From NCBI RefSeq assembly GCF_001939075.1, contig NZ_MPTA01000002.1:558001-622000 (forward strand): DNA of 64,000 bases. Direction: 5' to 3'. The notes under the pieces are model-generated. The model was given only the letters and a program-made list of their open reading frames with translations, made no database searches and had not been told where the DNA came from. Source of the stretch: Paenisporosarcina indica. GTDB lineage: Bacteria; Bacillota; Bacilli; Bacillales_A; Planococcaceae. Positions 52,930 to 62,875 of the stretch are shown here, piece by piece (within the stretch, counting starts at the first letter, position 1; each line of letters starts with the position of its first letter). The translations under genes were made by a program, and so were the position numbers.

Positions 52930-54423
52930 ATGAAAAGTGAAACAAAAGTTGTGCCAGTGATGGCTGCACTCTTGTTGGGAATATTTGTCGCATCGTTGGA
53001 CAACACCATTGTGGCCACAAGCATGGGTTCAATCATTGGTGATATCGGTGGAATGGATAAGTATGTATGGGTAACATCTGCATACTTAGTAGCTGAAATG
53101 GCCGGAATGCCGATTTTCGGTAAGCTATCCGATATGTATGGAAGGAAAAAATTCTTTATTTTTGGTATCCTGCTTTTCCTGGTTGGTTCCATTCTGTGCG
53201 GAACTGCACAAACGATGACACAATTAGTCATCTTCCGTGCCATTCAAGGAATCGGTGGTAGTGCGTTAATGCCAATTGCCTTCACCATCATTTGGGATGT
53301 CGTGCCGAGTGAAGCACGTGGGAAAATGAGTGGATTGTTTGGAGCTGTTTTCGGGTTATCGAGCATTGCAGGTCCCTTATTGGGTTCATTTATAACAGAC
53401 ACCTTTCATTGGCGTTGGATTTTTTACATCAACGTTCCAATCGGCCTACTAGCTTTAGCACTTATCGTAATATTTTATAAAGAGTCAACTACACACACAC
53501 GTCAGGTCATTGACTGGGCTGGTGCCATATTCCTTGTAGGCTTCTCTGTCTCGCTAATGTTCGCTCTGGAATTAGGTGGAGATACGTTTAGTTGGAGCTC
53601 TTGGCAAATTATATCGTTATTTCTTTTATCCATTGTGTGTTTTATCATTTTCCTATTTATCGAAAAAAATGCGAAAGATCCGATATTACCCTTCAGTTTA
53701 TTCAAAGATCGTTTATACACTAATAGTGTCCTGACGGGTATGTTCTATGGTGGCGTATTTATGGTTTCCACCATCTACATCCCGCTTTATATCCAAGGAG
53801 TAACAGGCGGAACCGCAACCAACTCGGGCTTATTACTATTGCCGATGATGGTGACATCAAGTATTGCAGCTGCAATGGGTGGTGCTCTTGCGAATAAATT
53901 CAGTTATAGATCGATCATGATTGTCGCCAGCATCGTTTTGGCAATCGGAACCATTTGCCTAGGCACATTAGAACCTTCAACACCACGTTGGATGCTAACG
54001 ATTTATATGATGCTCATCGGTTTTGGAGTGGGGCCCTCGTTCTCCGTTCTTGGGATGTCCGCTATTCAAAAAGCCCTACCTCAACAACGAGGCATCGCCA
54101 GTTCGACCAGCAGTTTTTTACGTGCTTTAGGAATGACCCTAGGAATCACAATCTTTGGCGTACTGCAAAAAAATATATTCACTGCGGGATTGCCTGAATC
54201 ATTCAAGCAAAATGCAGAAGGTGAAGATAGCCGTGCCATCTTAACCCCTGAATTACGTGAACAAATCCCTGCAAATGTCTTAAAGGAAATCACGGAAGTC
54301 TTATCGGACTCTCTTACCACTACATTCTTATGGACACTCGTTCCGCTTGCGATTGCCTTTGTATTCATATTAATGATGAGCAAAGAAAAACTTTCAGATT
54401 CTCACATATATCAAAATAAATGA
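52930..54423 (+). CDS. MFS drug exporter, DHA2 (EmrB/QacA) type, 14 helices
   Basis: The 497-residue polytopic protein has motif A-type GKLSDMYGRKKFF, motif D1-like SLDNTIVATSMG and the DHA2 motif C-region IGPLLGSF-like (IAGPLLGSF). It exports hydrophobic cations or other drugs in exchange for protons. Start 52930 follows GGAG (and AGAGGAG further up); TTG 52921 is in frame but too close to it. Monocistronic. Confidence 0.92.
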   Translation: MKSETKVVPVMAALLLGIFVASLDNTIVATSMGSIIGDIGGMDKYVWVTSAYLVAEMAGMPIFGKLSDMYGRKKFFIFGILLFLVGSILCGTAQTMTQLVIFRAIQGIGGSALMPIAFTIIWDVVPSEARGKMSGLFGAVFGLSSIAGPLLGSFITDTFHWRWIFYINVPIGLLALALIVIFYKESTTHTRQVIDWAGAIFLVGFSVSLMFALELGGDTFSWSSWQIISLFLLSIVCFIIFLFIEKNAKDPILPFSLFKDRLYTNSVLTGMFYGGVFMVSTIYIPLYIQGVTGGTATNSGLLLLPMMVTSSIAAAMGGALANKFSYRSIMIVASIVLAIGTICLGTLEPSTPRWMLTIYMMLIGFGVGPSFSVLGMSAIQKALPQQRGIASSTSSFLRALGMTLGITIFGVLQKNIFTAGLPESFKQNAEGEDSRAILTPELREQIPANVLKEITEVLSDSLTTTFLWTLVPLAIAFVFILMMSKEKLSDSHIYQNK

Positions 54424-54443
54424 GATACCACAGAAATACTTAT

Positions 54444-54487
54444 GCTACCTGCTTCCATTGTTCTTTTGGAGACAGGTAGTTTTTTTC
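54444..54487 (+). terminator. Terminator of the MFS gene
   Basis: CTACCTGCTTCCA pairs with TTGGAGACAGGTAG (one mismatch), followed by T7. Confidence 0.8.
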
Positions 54488-54646
54488 GTCGTCATTTGAT
54501 AAACGAAAGATAAACACCCCCAGCTAGACCGAAGTTACAATTTCAACGGTTCCTACTATTCACACTAAAAGAAAAATTCCAAAACCACTGTAACTCTTTT
54601 TCCCTCATAACGGTCTAATTGGTATAAACGAAAGGTGGAATAACAG

Positions 54647-55378
54647 ATGAAAATGAAAAAGTTGCTTAGTGTTTTATCGACAGCAATATTCGTTCTCGCA
54701 TTGGCCGGTTGTGGAACGACTGTGGATAATAGTGGAAATGAAGATAAGAATTCGGGAACAGGAAATGAAAGCACTGGCATTGTAGAAGGTTCTGTCGTGC
54801 CAAGTCTTGCAGAAAAAGCTGAAGGATCGCATCAATATGTGTTTGCCATTAAAAATGATAAGACGGAAGATATCACATTGACGATGAACAGTTCACAGTA
54901 TTTCGACTATCAGCTATTGGATGATGCAGGAACTGTGCAATACACATATTCAGCTGATAAACAATTCACTCAAATGTTGGAAGAGAAAGTTCTGAAACCA
55001 GGTGAAATTCTTGAGATGCCATTTGACTTAACTGAAGGCCTAAACAACTTACCTGCAGGAACATATCAGCTCGATGTATGGTCAACAGCCAATGAAATGA
55101 AAGATGTGAAAGTTTCCAAGGATCATATCGTTTGGGAGGGTGCAAAAAATGCACCTGTTGATGGGAAACTATTTGTCGAGGAAGCAAGTGTAACGTATGT
55201 AGGACGTCAAGATTTGAACTCAATTGAAGTAATAAACGATCAAAATGAAACTGAAGCAATGAGGTTGACTGAAGTAGCAAAACCATTCTTTACTGAATTA
55301 GAAAAAGGAGCAAAAATCACTGTCTTTTACGTAGAACAAGACGGACAAAAAGTGATTCAAGATGCAACGAGAGAATAG
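54647..55378 (+). CDS. Lipoprotein with BsuPI-like proteinase-inhibitor domain
   Basis: The 243-residue product has a lipobox (LALAGC, Cys22), a Ser/Gly/Asn-rich linker and a BsuPI-type beta domain (about 55-160) with YVFAIKNDKTEDITLTMNSS and FDYQLLD. BsuPI is an intracellular proteinase inhibitor of Bacillus, but many lipoproteins with this fold lack proven inhibition. The last 70 residues form an extra domain. AAAGGTGG precedes the start. Confidence 0.8.
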   Translation: MKMKKLLSVLSTAIFVLALAGCGTTVDNSGNEDKNSGTGNESTGIVEGSVVPSLAEKAEGSHQYVFAIKNDKTEDITLTMNSSQYFDYQLLDDAGTVQYTYSADKQFTQMLEEKVLKPGEILEMPFDLTEGLNNLPAGTYQLDVWSTANEMKDVKVSKDHIVWEGAKNAPVDGKLFVEEASVTYVGRQDLNSIEVINDQNETEAMRLTEVAKPFFTELEKGAKITVFYVEQDGQKVIQDATRE

Positions 55379-55417
55379 AATCATTTTTCATTAACATCGA
55401 CTCTTATTAGTTTAGCA

Positions 55418-55453
55418 ATTCCCCATACACACAGAGTGTATGGGGGATTATTT
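55418..55453 (+). terminator. Terminator of the BsuPI-like gene
   Basis: ATTCCCCATACAC/GTGTATGGGGGAT forms a strong hairpin. Confidence 0.8.
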
Positions 55454-55462
55454 GGGAATGTG

Positions 55463-55582
55463 AAGTTAATCGGCAAAGTTTGTGATTTATTCGGCATGCA
55501 GCGAAGTTTAATCGGCATTTCTTATGATTTAATCGGCAATTATCACTATTTATTCGGCAATAACTGAATTTAATCGATTTCA
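55463..55582. repeat. 21-bp-period array C (ATCGGCA/TTCGGCA core)
   Basis: CGGCA occurs at 55471, 55492, 55513, 55534 and 55555, exactly 21 bases apart, preceded by AAT or ATT. A decayed unit, TAATCGA, follows at 55573. Fillers differ between units. It lies between a terminator and the DUF4236 gene. Confidence 0.88.
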
Positions 55583-55677
55583 CCCATTCCCCTCCTAATT
55601 AGAGACCAAAGTCACCTCCTATAAATCCCTTATACTGGTGTCTCTCATGTATAATTAGTGTATAAGGAGTGAGCTAA

Positions 55678-56781
55678 ATGGGACTAAATTTTAGGAAGAG
55701 CATTAAGATTGCACCTGGCGTACGTATGAATTTTTCGACTCGAGGCGTTGGTGTCAGTGCTGGGGTAAAAGGGCTGAGGTACTCTGTGAACTCAAGAGGT
55801 CAGAGAAGAACTACCGCAAGTATACCGGGCACAGGAATCTCCCATACATCCTATTCAAGTTCGGGGAGAAAATATAATAGTAGCGCTCAACAACACAGGC
55901 AACAATTGGCGCGTCAACAACGAGAACAGGCGAAACTAGAAGAGCTTCAATTAGCAAAACTCGAGGTCGAACTGTACAACAATTCCATCGACTTGATCCA
56001 TTCCATCCATAAAGAATGCGATGATTCATTTGATTGGGCAGAAATCCGGCATTATCGTCACCCACATCATACTAATTCTAAAGGGCAGTTTGAAATCGAG
56101 GCACAACAAAAGCTAGATGCTTTTAAGCCATCCATGATGCAAAAAATCTTAAAGACAGCAGATAAGGAAGAACAACACTTACAACTAGCTGTCACTCAAG
56201 CCCGTCAAGAAGATGTGAAAGAATTCGATGAATTAAAACGGACAATACGTCTAGCGAATCGAATTTTGCAACAAGATATTGATGCTTATTTTGATGTCAT
56301 CGAGGAACTATCACCACTTGATGACCTTTTGGAATTTGGTAGTGGCTTCGAGTTTTTCATTGACGACCCTAAAGTATTAGAAGTGGAGTTTCATGTTCAT
56401 ACTAAAAACGTCGTTCCAACCCAAGTTAAATCATTGACAAAGACTGGCAAACTTTCCGTCAAAGACATGTCTAAAACGGTGTATTACGATATTCAACAAG
56501 ATTATGTATGCAGCTGTGCGATTCGGATTGCTCGGGATATGTTCGCCATTTTGCCATTTAAAACAGTTGTAGTTCACGCAATGGATGAAATTTTGGATAC
56601 ATCAACTGGTCGGACACAAATTGTTCCGATACTGTCCGTGAAATTTGATCGTGAAGTGTTAAACAGCTTGAATTTCGATGCCATCGATTGCTCAGAGGCT
56701 ATGGCCAACTTCGTGCATCAGATGAAATTCAAAAAAACACAAGGCTTCACACCTGTAGAAAAAATAAATGTAACCAGATAG
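55678..56781 (+). CDS. DUF4236 domain protein
   Basis: The 367-residue protein begins with a DUF4236 domain (GLNFRKSIKIAPGVRMNF and GVGVSAGVKGLRYS, about 1-55), a basic beta domain often at the N-terminus of soluble hypothetical proteins. A Gln-rich linker and a mainly helical domain follow, then a C-terminal beta region. The function is unknown. AAGGAGTG precedes the ATG. Confidence 0.8.
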   Translation: MGLNFRKSIKIAPGVRMNFSTRGVGVSAGVKGLRYSVNSRGQRRTTASIPGTGISHTSYSSSGRKYNSSAQQHRQQLARQQREQAKLEELQLAKLEVELYNNSIDLIHSIHKECDDSFDWAEIRHYRHPHHTNSKGQFEIEAQQKLDAFKPSMMQKILKTADKEEQHLQLAVTQARQEDVKEFDELKRTIRLANRILQQDIDAYFDVIEELSPLDDLLEFGSGFEFFIDDPKVLEVEFHVHTKNVVPTQVKSLTKTGKLSVKDMSKTVYYDIQQDYVCSCAIRIARDMFAILPFKTVVVHAMDEILDTSTGRTQIVPILSVKFDREVLNSLNFDAIDCSEAMANFVHQMKFKKTQGFTPVEKINVTR

Positions 56782-56803
56782 GAATAATCACCTATATCAC
56801 TTT

Positions 56804-56845
56804 AAAACACCACCTCTCACAAATCAGAGAAGTGGTGTTCTTTGT
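56804..56845. terminator. Bidirectional terminator
   Basis: AACACCACCTCTC pairs with GAGAAGTGGTGTT (one mismatch), between convergent genes. T-runs follow on both strands. Confidence 0.8.
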
Positions 56846-56880
56846 TTGCCTTAACGCTACTATAAAACTAGCAATTATTC

Positions 56881-57987
56881 TTATCCAAAAATTTCGTGAG
56901 ATACGTCAACGATGAACTTCAATTTTGCCCACTGTTGTTCTTCTGTCAGGATATTGCCATGGTGAGTCGAAGCGAATCCACATTGGGGGCTGATGCATAA
57001 TTGCTCCAAGGGCACATATTGAGCTGCTTCATTCACACGTGCTTTGATGGCTTCTTTATCTTCCAAATCACCATTTTTAGATGTGAAGACTCCAAGAACT
57101 ACTTGTGCTCCACCAGTAGGAATATGTTCAAGTGGTTTGAAGCTGCCTGAACGATCATCATCGTACTCAAGGAAGAATCCGTCCACTTTTTCTTTCGCGA
57201 ATAACGTCGGTGCGATCAACGCGTAGCTTCCTTCAAATGCCCAGTCCGATTTATAGTTCCCGCGACAAAGGTGAGTCGTCACATGTAAATCTTCCGGTTT
57301 GCCTTCGAGAACACCATTCACGACGCGCAATGCTAAATCAATCAAGTACTCCCTGGAGTACTGCCCATCATTGAACGGAATACCGGGTGCCGATAGACCC
57401 GCAATGTAAACATCATCAATTTGTAGGTAACGTGCCCCCGCTTCATAGAAAGCCTTGAACGCATCGCGATAGGCCGCGATGATGTCCTTTGCATATTCTT
57501 CGATGTCAGGGTAGATGTTGACGTCCCGAATCCCTGCATTGAAGAATTGATTTGGGCTCGGAATGGTTACTTTCGCAACAGCACGGTCAGCCACAATCTC
57601 ATTGAACTCCACGAAGTCTTTGATGAACGGATGGTCTTGGTTGAAGGAAACCTTCCCTGTATTCCGGACATCGTATCTCTCGGTTTCGACATCATTAAAT
57701 TTATATCCAGTTTCCGGAACATACCCCTCAACGCCATGGAAGTGCTCCATGAAATCCAAATGCCACCAAGTGCGTCTGAACTCACCGTCCGTCACTGCTT
57801 TTAAACCAATTTCGATTTGCTTGTCAACGATGCGTTTGATTTCTTTTGTTTCTACTTCACGCAGTCCCTCAGCCGTGATGTTTCCCTCTTTGAATTCTTG
57901 TCTCGCTTGATGCAAGTTCGCTGGACGCAGTAAGCTTCCGACGTGGTCTGCTTTAAATGGTGCTTTGATTAATGTTTTTGTTGTCAT
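56881..57987 (-). CDS. Cobalamin-independent methionine synthase-like protein (YxjG/YxjH type)
   Basis: The 368-residue protein corresponds to the C-terminal half of MetE and to B. subtilis YxjG/YxjH. It has the zinc-site region HLCRGNYKSDW, FFLEYDDDRSG and SPQCGFASTHHG. It probably methylates homocysteine from another donor. Start 57987 has AAGGAATTG upstream. Expression is controlled by the S-box element at 58073-58232, which ties it to methionine supply. Confidence 0.92.
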   Translation of the reverse strand: MTTKTLIKAPFKADHVGSLLRPANLHQARQEFKEGNITAEGLREVETKEIKRIVDKQIEIGLKAVTDGEFRRTWWHLDFMEHFHGVEGYVPETGYKFNDVETERYDVRNTGKVSFNQDHPFIKDFVEFNEIVADRAVAKVTIPSPNQFFNAGIRDVNIYPDIEEYAKDIIAAYRDAFKAFYEAGARYLQIDDVYIAGLSAPGIPFNDGQYSREYLIDLALRVVNGVLEGKPEDLHVTTHLCRGNYKSDWAFEGSYALIAPTLFAKEKVDGFFLEYDDDRSGSFKPLEHIPTGGAQVVLGVFTSKNGDLEDKEAIKARVNEAAQYVPLEQLCISPQCGFASTHHGNILTEEQQWAKLKFIVDVSHEIFG

Positions 57988-58072
57988 GTACAATTCCTTC
58001 TTTCTTGTATGTATATTTTCAAGCTTGATAAAAGTTTTTGATTCCACACGTTGATTCTTCATTTTCCCCAAA

Positions 58073-58232
58073 TAAAAACAGGAGCTCTCTTCAAAAAGAA
58101 GAAAGCTCCTGTTGTAGGAACGCATTCTTCTCATCTTCTAGGCTATGCCTATTGGAATTAGCACCTTGGTCTTTGTCAGACTGGTTGCTGAGACATCACA
58201 GGGCCAAATCCCTCCGTCTCTCTAGATAAGAA
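58073..58232 (-). promoter_or_regulatory. S-box (SAM-I) riboswitch with terminator
   Basis: On the minus strand the leader has CTTATCTAGAGAGACGGAGG, GGATTTGGCCCTGTGATG, then CTCAGCAACC, GGTGCTAATTCC, the conserved strings of the SAM-I aptamer. It ends in a strong hairpin (CAGGAGCTTTCTTC / GAAGAGAGCTCCTG) and T5 at 58074-58112. High SAM should form the terminator and lower expression of the methionine-synthase-like gene. Confidence 0.97.
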
Positions 58233-58361
58233 ATTACATATGCAGTTGTGTGAAAATCAATTTCTCTAACTTTAATACATTTCAAAACGAATATCAACAG
58301 TAAATTCAAAATTAATTGAAAATTTATTTTTTGGTATTAAAAGCGTTGATGTTCTTTATCG

Positions 58362-58494
58362 TACATTTGCGCTAGCCGCATGAGCTGACAAGTATGAAGA
58401 CCGTACAACTAACTTGTGGGTCTCTCGCTTAACGCTCTAGAGGCATCCTCCTCCGCAAGCTCGTCGCAGAAAAGCTGTGCTGTGCGCAAATGTA
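58362..58494 (+). repeat. MITE-like repeat M, best copy with 11-bp terminal inverted repeats
   Basis: TACATTTGCGC (58362-58372) and GCGCAAATGTA (58484-58494) are perfect 11-bp inverted ends. The inside matches 42319-42485 (GCATGAGC, ACAAGTATGAA, CGCAAGCTCGTCGCAGAAAA). No coding capacity. It lies between katA's end and the S-box. Confidence 0.85.
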
Positions 58495-58591
58495 AGCTTT
58501 ATTTTTCATTAGTATCAACAGCATACATAAACAGAGCATTTTACTTACTACTGTTCGCAACAAACCATTATTTGAAACATTACGATTTATA

Positions 58592-60202
58592 TTAATATGG
58601 ATCTGCTTCTTTACCCAATGATTTTGCTTTGTCATTGATCTTGTCCGCTTCATACGTACCTGTATGGTCTTTATCCTTCATTTCTTTCCTTGCTTTAGCT
58701 AAACCGTCAGACAGGCGTTTACCGTAGTCACTATCTGCCATAGTAAAATGCTCAATCATTTTTTCTTGAATATGCGGCTGGCAAATTCTAATGGCATCGA
58801 CCAAATTACTAATCAATTCAGCTTTTTCCCATTCTTCGAACTCACGGTAGGTTTGTCCAGTTTGTCCATAGTTATTTGTGCGGTCGATTGATTGTCGAAC
58901 GAGCTTATCATTATATTGCGGCGTATGTTCTTTACCAATTTGTTTCGCTTCTTTCAATCCATTCAGCGAGGAAGGCTCGTAATTCACGTGCGGGTTTTGT
59001 CCAGGGGCTATATTCGTATGGTACGACATCTGTCCCCCTTGCTGATTCGTCGCCACTCGTTTTTTAGGAGCATTAATTGGTAATTGTAAATAATTGGCCC
59101 CGACTCTGTGGCGTTGTGTATCCGAATAAGAAAACGTACGTCCCTGCAGCATCTTATCATCTGAAAAGTCTAGTCCATCTACTAGAACACCCGTACCGAA
59201 TGCAACTTGTTCGGTCTCATTAAAGAAGTTCTCAGGGTTTTTATTGAGCACCATCTTGCCGACAGGAAGGAATGGAAACTGATCTACTGGCCATAGCTTC
59301 GTATCATCCAGTGGATCGAAATCGAGTTCAGGGTGTTCGTCATCACTCAAAATTTGGACGAATAATTCCCACTCCGGGAAATCTCCTTTTTCAATTGCAT
59401 CATAAAGATCTTGAGTGGCATGTCCCAAATTCTTCGCCTGAATCTCTTCAGCTTCGCGTTGGGTCAGATTTTTAATTTTTTGTTTCGGTTCCCAGTGATA
59501 TTTAATCAACACTGCTTCCCCATCTTTATTTACCCATTTATAGGTATTCACGCCAGATCCTTGCATTTGTCGATAATTCGCAGGAATTCCCCACGGTGAA
59601 AAAACAAATGTAATCATATGAAGCGTTTCGGGTGATTGGGAAACAAAGTCAAACATCCGCTCAGGATTTGGTACATTGGAAACTGGATCATTTTTAAAAG
59701 CATGAATCATATCAGGGAACTTGATGGCATCACGGATAAAGAAAATCTTCAAGTTATTCCCGACCAAATCCCAATTGCCATCTTCCGTATAGAATTTCAC
59801 CGCGAACCCGCGTGGATCACGAGCCGTTTCACTGGACTCCTTCCCGCCGATTACCGTGGAAAATCTTACGAATACTGGCGTCTGCTTGCCTGCCTCTTGA
59901 AACACCTTCGCCCGCGTGTATTTACTGACTGGTTCATCTCCAACTTTTCCATAGGTTTCAAAATAGCCATGAGCCCCTGCACCTCTTGCATGAACAACTC
60001 GCTCAGGTACTCTTTCCCGATCAAAATGAGTGATTTTTTCAATGAAATCATAATTTTCTAAAGTCACTGGTCCCCGATTTCCTACTGTTCTTATATTTTG
60101 ATTGTCCGTAACGGGGTGTCCTTGTCGATTGGTTAAGGTATCATGCGATTCGCCTGTACCGGTTTTGTTATGTTGAGAATTCTCTTTTTCATGATTTGTC
60201 AA
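58592..60202 (-). CDS. katA: Catalase
   Basis: The 536-residue haem catalase degrades hydrogen peroxide. The active-site string is [20 protein letters not shown] with the catalytic His, the haem Tyr lies in [15 protein letters not shown], and the distal Asn region is [15 protein letters not shown]. Start TTG 60202 is chosen because AGGAGG is 7 bases upstream; the ATG at 60256 precedes it. No PerR box was clearly recognised. The length exceeds small-subunit catalases by a short C-terminal charged tail. Confidence 0.94.
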   Translation of the reverse strand: MTNHEKENSQHNKTGTGESHDTLTNRQGHPVTDNQNIRTVGNRGPVTLENYDFIEKITHFDRERVPERVVHARGAGAHGYFETYGKVGDEPVSKYTRAKVFQEAGKQTPVFVRFSTVIGGKESSETARDPRGFAVKFYTEDGNWDLVGNNLKIFFIRDAIKFPDMIHAFKNDPVSNVPNPERMFDFVSQSPETLHMITFVFSPWGIPANYRQMQGSGVNTYKWVNKDGEAVLIKYHWEPKQKIKNLTQREAEEIQAKNLGHATQDLYDAIEKGDFPEWELFVQILSDDEHPELDFDPLDDTKLWPVDQFPFLPVGKMVLNKNPENFFNETEQVAFGTGVLVDGLDFSDDKMLQGRTFSYSDTQRHRVGANYLQLPINAPKKRVATNQQGGQMSYHTNIAPGQNPHVNYEPSSLNGLKEAKQIGKEHTPQYNDKLVRQSIDRTNNYGQTGQTYREFEEWEKAELISNLVDAIRICQPHIQEKMIEHFTMADSDYGKRLSDGLAKARKEMKDKDHTGTYEADKINDKAKSLGKEADPY

Positions 60203-60603
60203 AACCCATCCTCCTAGATTATCAGCCTTTGTATATACATTACCCATCTTGCCCAATAGAAATAGAAATTAACGGCCATATTACGTATTACCAAAACAAT
60301 GACCCTCCCTCTAAACAACAAACCATTTTTCTTTTTAAAATTCAAAAATCGATATAAGTACATGCAGTTTCATTTAATAATTATTCATTCAAATTAATAC
60401 TTAATTAATTGTCACTGTCTTTTAAATAACAAATAAAACATGGATATTGCATATGAACACTATGCATAAAACAATTCTTTATAACCAATTGTCAGAAAAA
60501 TATAACTTTATTATTTTGTATAAAAATACTTCCAAATTTATATTTAGCGTGTTAAAATTCATAAAACAGTATATATATACAAATAACAAGGAGGAATTTA
60601 GAG
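60203..60603. other. Divergent katA/artP promoter region
   Basis: This 401-base AT-rich gap contains the TGCATA...TATGCA palindrome and the artP leader. No gene was seen. Confidence 0.45.
60448..60466. promoter_or_regulatory. Palindrome upstream of the amino-acid transporter operon
   Basis: TGCATA and TATGCA are separated by 7 bases, 138 bases before the operon start. It might be an operator (an ArgR-type box was considered), but no consensus match is claimed. Confidence 0.3.
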
Positions 60604-61392
60604 ATGAGTAAAAAGTGGAATTTGTTTAGTGCAGTGGCATTAAGTGCAATAGTTCTCACGGCGTGCGGAACTGATACTACAGGCAGTACAGCAAAAAATG
60701 GGGCGGAAGGATCAAGCGACAAAAAAGTATTGGAAATGGCAACATCGGCAGATTTCCCTCCTTTTGAATCACGTGATACTGCAGGAAATTTCGAAGGATT
60801 TGATATTGATCTGGCTAATTACATTGCGGATGAAATGGGTTACGAACTAAAAATTCAAGACATGAAATTTGATGGTTTGATTGGAGCATTGCAATCAGAT
60901 CGTGTCGATTTGGTTCTCTCAGGGATGTCTGCAACAGATAAACGTAAAAAGAATGTAGATTTTTCAATAGAATACAATCGCTCAGGTGAAATGTTCATTA
61001 CCTTGAAAGATTCAGATATACAAACATTAGAAGATTTAGAAGGAAAAACAGTAGGCGTTCAATTAGGGACAATTCAGGAAGACGGTGCTAATAAAATCAA
61101 GGAAGACACAGTTGACTTTGAATTAAAAGCAGTCGATAACGCAAATATTCTAATCCAAGAACTATTATCAAACCGTATTGACGTTGCTTACATGGATAAA
61201 GCGGTAGCACAAGGTTATATCGCCGAGCAAGATTTGGCTGGCTTTAACGATCCGACAACAAGTTCTCCTGGAATGGCCGTTGCATTCCCTAAAGGAAGCG
61301 ACCTAATCAAAGAAGTGAATGCAGCCATTGAGAAAGCGGAAGAGAGCGGAAAACTTCAAGAATTGAAGGACAAATGGTTATCTGAAGAATAA
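60604..61392 (+). CDS. artP: Amino-acid ABC transporter substrate-binding lipoprotein (ArtP-like)
   Basis: The 262-residue lipoprotein (lipobox VLTAC, Cys21) has the family 3 solute-binder pattern: ATSADFPPFE, FDIDLANYIADEMGYEL, LVLSGMSATDKRKK and KTVGVQLGTIQED. It is closest in pattern to B. subtilis ArtP, an arginine binder, but cystine or glutamine binders share many of these strings, so the ligand is uncertain. AGGAGG precedes the start. First gene of artPQR. Confidence 0.85.
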   Translation: MSKKWNLFSAVALSAIVLTACGTDTTGSTAKNGAEGSSDKKVLEMATSADFPPFESRDTAGNFEGFDIDLANYIADEMGYELKIQDMKFDGLIGALQSDRVDLVLSGMSATDKRKKNVDFSIEYNRSGEMFITLKDSDIQTLEDLEGKTVGVQLGTIQEDGANKIKEDTVDFELKAVDNANILIQELLSNRIDVAYMDKAVAQGYIAEQDLAGFNDPTTSSPGMAVAFPKGSDLIKEVNAAIEKAEESGKLQELKDKWLSEE

Positions 61393-61453
61393 GACGAAAA
61401 ATAGTTCTTCAGAAACACATACACAAAGCAAAAATGGGAATGAGGTGTAAGCC

Positions 61454-62119
61454 ATGAATTTAGACTTCAGCACGATCACGCCCTATATTCCTTTTATGTT
61501 AGAAGGAATTTGGGTAACTATAAAATTTGTATCAGGAGCACTCGTATTCGGATTTATATTAGGAACTCTTTTGGCATTGTGTAAAATTAGCAGCATCAAA
61601 CCTTTGAATTGGTTGGCAATGGTATATACCTCTATTTTCCGTGGTACACCATTAATCCTTCAGTTGATGTTCTTCTATTTAGCCATTCCTCAATTGACTG
61701 GCTATGACATCTCCCCTTTCTTATCAGCCGTTTTGGCTTTTGGTCTGAATTCCGCAGCCTATATTTCTGAAATTATTCGTGCGGGAATCCAGGCAGTTGA
61801 TAAAGGGCAAACAGAAGCAGCGATGGCACTCGGTGTGCCTTATAATCAACTGATGAGAGACATCATCCTGCCGCAGGCTCTCAAGAACATTCTGCCTGCA
61901 CTCATGAATGAGGTCATCACATTGACGAAAGAGTCTGCCCTTGTTTCCACCATTTCCGTCTTGGATTTGATGCGCCGTGCACAAGTGGTAGGTGCGGATC
62001 TTTATCGAAATTTCGAACCATTACTTTTCGTTGGTTTCATCTATTGGGTCATGGTCTTTGGCCTTTCCTCGATTGGCAGAATGATTGAAAGGAGGTTGAA
62101 GGTAAGTGATCAAAGTTGA
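61454..62119 (+). CDS. artQ: Amino-acid ABC transporter permease (ArtQ-like)
   Basis: The 221-residue permease has about five helices and the HisM/GlnP family signature [20 protein letters not shown] followed by [11 protein letters not shown]. The N-terminus [20 protein letters not shown] resembles ArtQ. It starts 61 bases after the binding protein gene and ends inside the ATPase start. Confidence 0.9.
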   Translation: MNLDFSTITPYIPFMLEGIWVTIKFVSGALVFGFILGTLLALCKISSIKPLNWLAMVYTSIFRGTPLILQLMFFYLAIPQLTGYDISPFLSAVLAFGLNSAAYISEIIRAGIQAVDKGQTEAAMALGVPYNQLMRDIILPQALKNILPALMNEVITLTKESALVSTISVLDLMRRAQVVGADLYRNFEPLLFVGFIYWVMVFGLSSIGRMIERRLKVSDQS

Positions 62120-62828
62120 GAACTTAACTAAGAAGTTTGGGAAAAATGAAGTGTTATGCGGCATTTCCACTGAAATCGCCAAAGGAGAAGTCGTTTCCAT
62201 CATCGGTCCTTCAGGTTCAGGAAAATCAACATTTCTGCGTTGTATTAACTTCCTGGAAACACCAACCTCAGGCCGCATTATGATAGAAGGTCACGATATG
62301 ACCGATTCCAAGATCCCTATTCATAAAATGCGTCAACAAATCGGGATGGTATTTCAACACTTTCATCTCTTCCCGCATTTGACGGTTCTTGAGAACTTAA
62401 CCTACGCACCGATGAAAGCAAAAGGCGTTAAAAAACAAATTGCCGTAGAAAAAGCACGCGAACTTCTTAAAAGAGTCGGCTTATTAGAGAAGGAAACTGC
62501 GTATCCAAGTAGCCTTTCTGGAGGCCAAAAACAACGTGTGGCAATTGCCAGATCACTCGCTATGGAACCTGATTTAATGCTGTTCGATGAACCAACGTCC
62601 GCTCTAGATCCTGAAATGGTGAAAGAAGTACTGGATGTCATGAAGGATCTGGCAAAATCGGGGATGACGATGGTGGTCGTTACCCATGAGATGGGCTTTG
62701 CACGTGAAGTTGCAGACCGTATTCTCTTTCTGGATCATGGCGTTCTGCTGGAAGAAGGCAAACCAGCTGAATTTTTCACTCATCCTAAAACCACTAGAGC
62801 AAAAGAGTTTCTAGACAAAATATTATAA
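62106..62828 (+). CDS. artR: Amino-acid ABC transporter ATP-binding protein (ArtR/GlnQ-like)
   Basis: The 240-residue ATPase has Walker [14 protein letters not shown], signature [15 protein letters not shown], Walker [15 protein letters not shown] and H-loop VVTHEMGFA. Start GTG 62106 has AAAGGAGG upstream and overlaps the permease gene by 14 bases, so translation is coupled. It energises uptake by ArtPQ. Confidence 0.93.
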   Translation: MIKVENLTKKFGKNEVLCGISTEIAKGEVVSIIGPSGSGKSTFLRCINFLETPTSGRIMIEGHDMTDSKIPIHKMRQQIGMVFQHFHLFPHLTVLENLTYAPMKAKGVKKQIAVEKARELLKRVGLLEKETAYPSSLSGGQKQRVAIARSLAMEPDLMLFDEPTSALDPEMVKEVLDVMKDLAKSGMTMVVVTHEMGFAREVADRILFLDHGVLLEEGKPAEFFTHPKTTRAKEFLDKIL

Positions 62829-62837
62829 GAAAAGATT

Positions 62838-62870
62838 GAACCCAGTAGTGCTGTAACTACTGGGTTTTAT
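62838..62870 (+). terminator. Terminator of artPQR, bidirectional
   Basis: AACCCAGTAGT/ACTACTGGGTT followed by TT, between the convergent artR and DUF2188 genes. Confidence 0.85.
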
Positions 62871-62875
62871 CATCT

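Noticed and set aside
37437-55582. CRISPR array
   Set aside because: Cores are only 7-9 bases, the period is 21 bases, fillers are 12-14 bases and no cas genes are near; these arrays do not fit CRISPR geometry.
58429-58653. 74-codon minus-strand frame
   Set aside because: It overlaps the katA end and repeat M and has no family match.
60361-60420. ArgR box upstream of artP
   Set aside because: Only a loose AT-rich match was seen; too degenerate to call.
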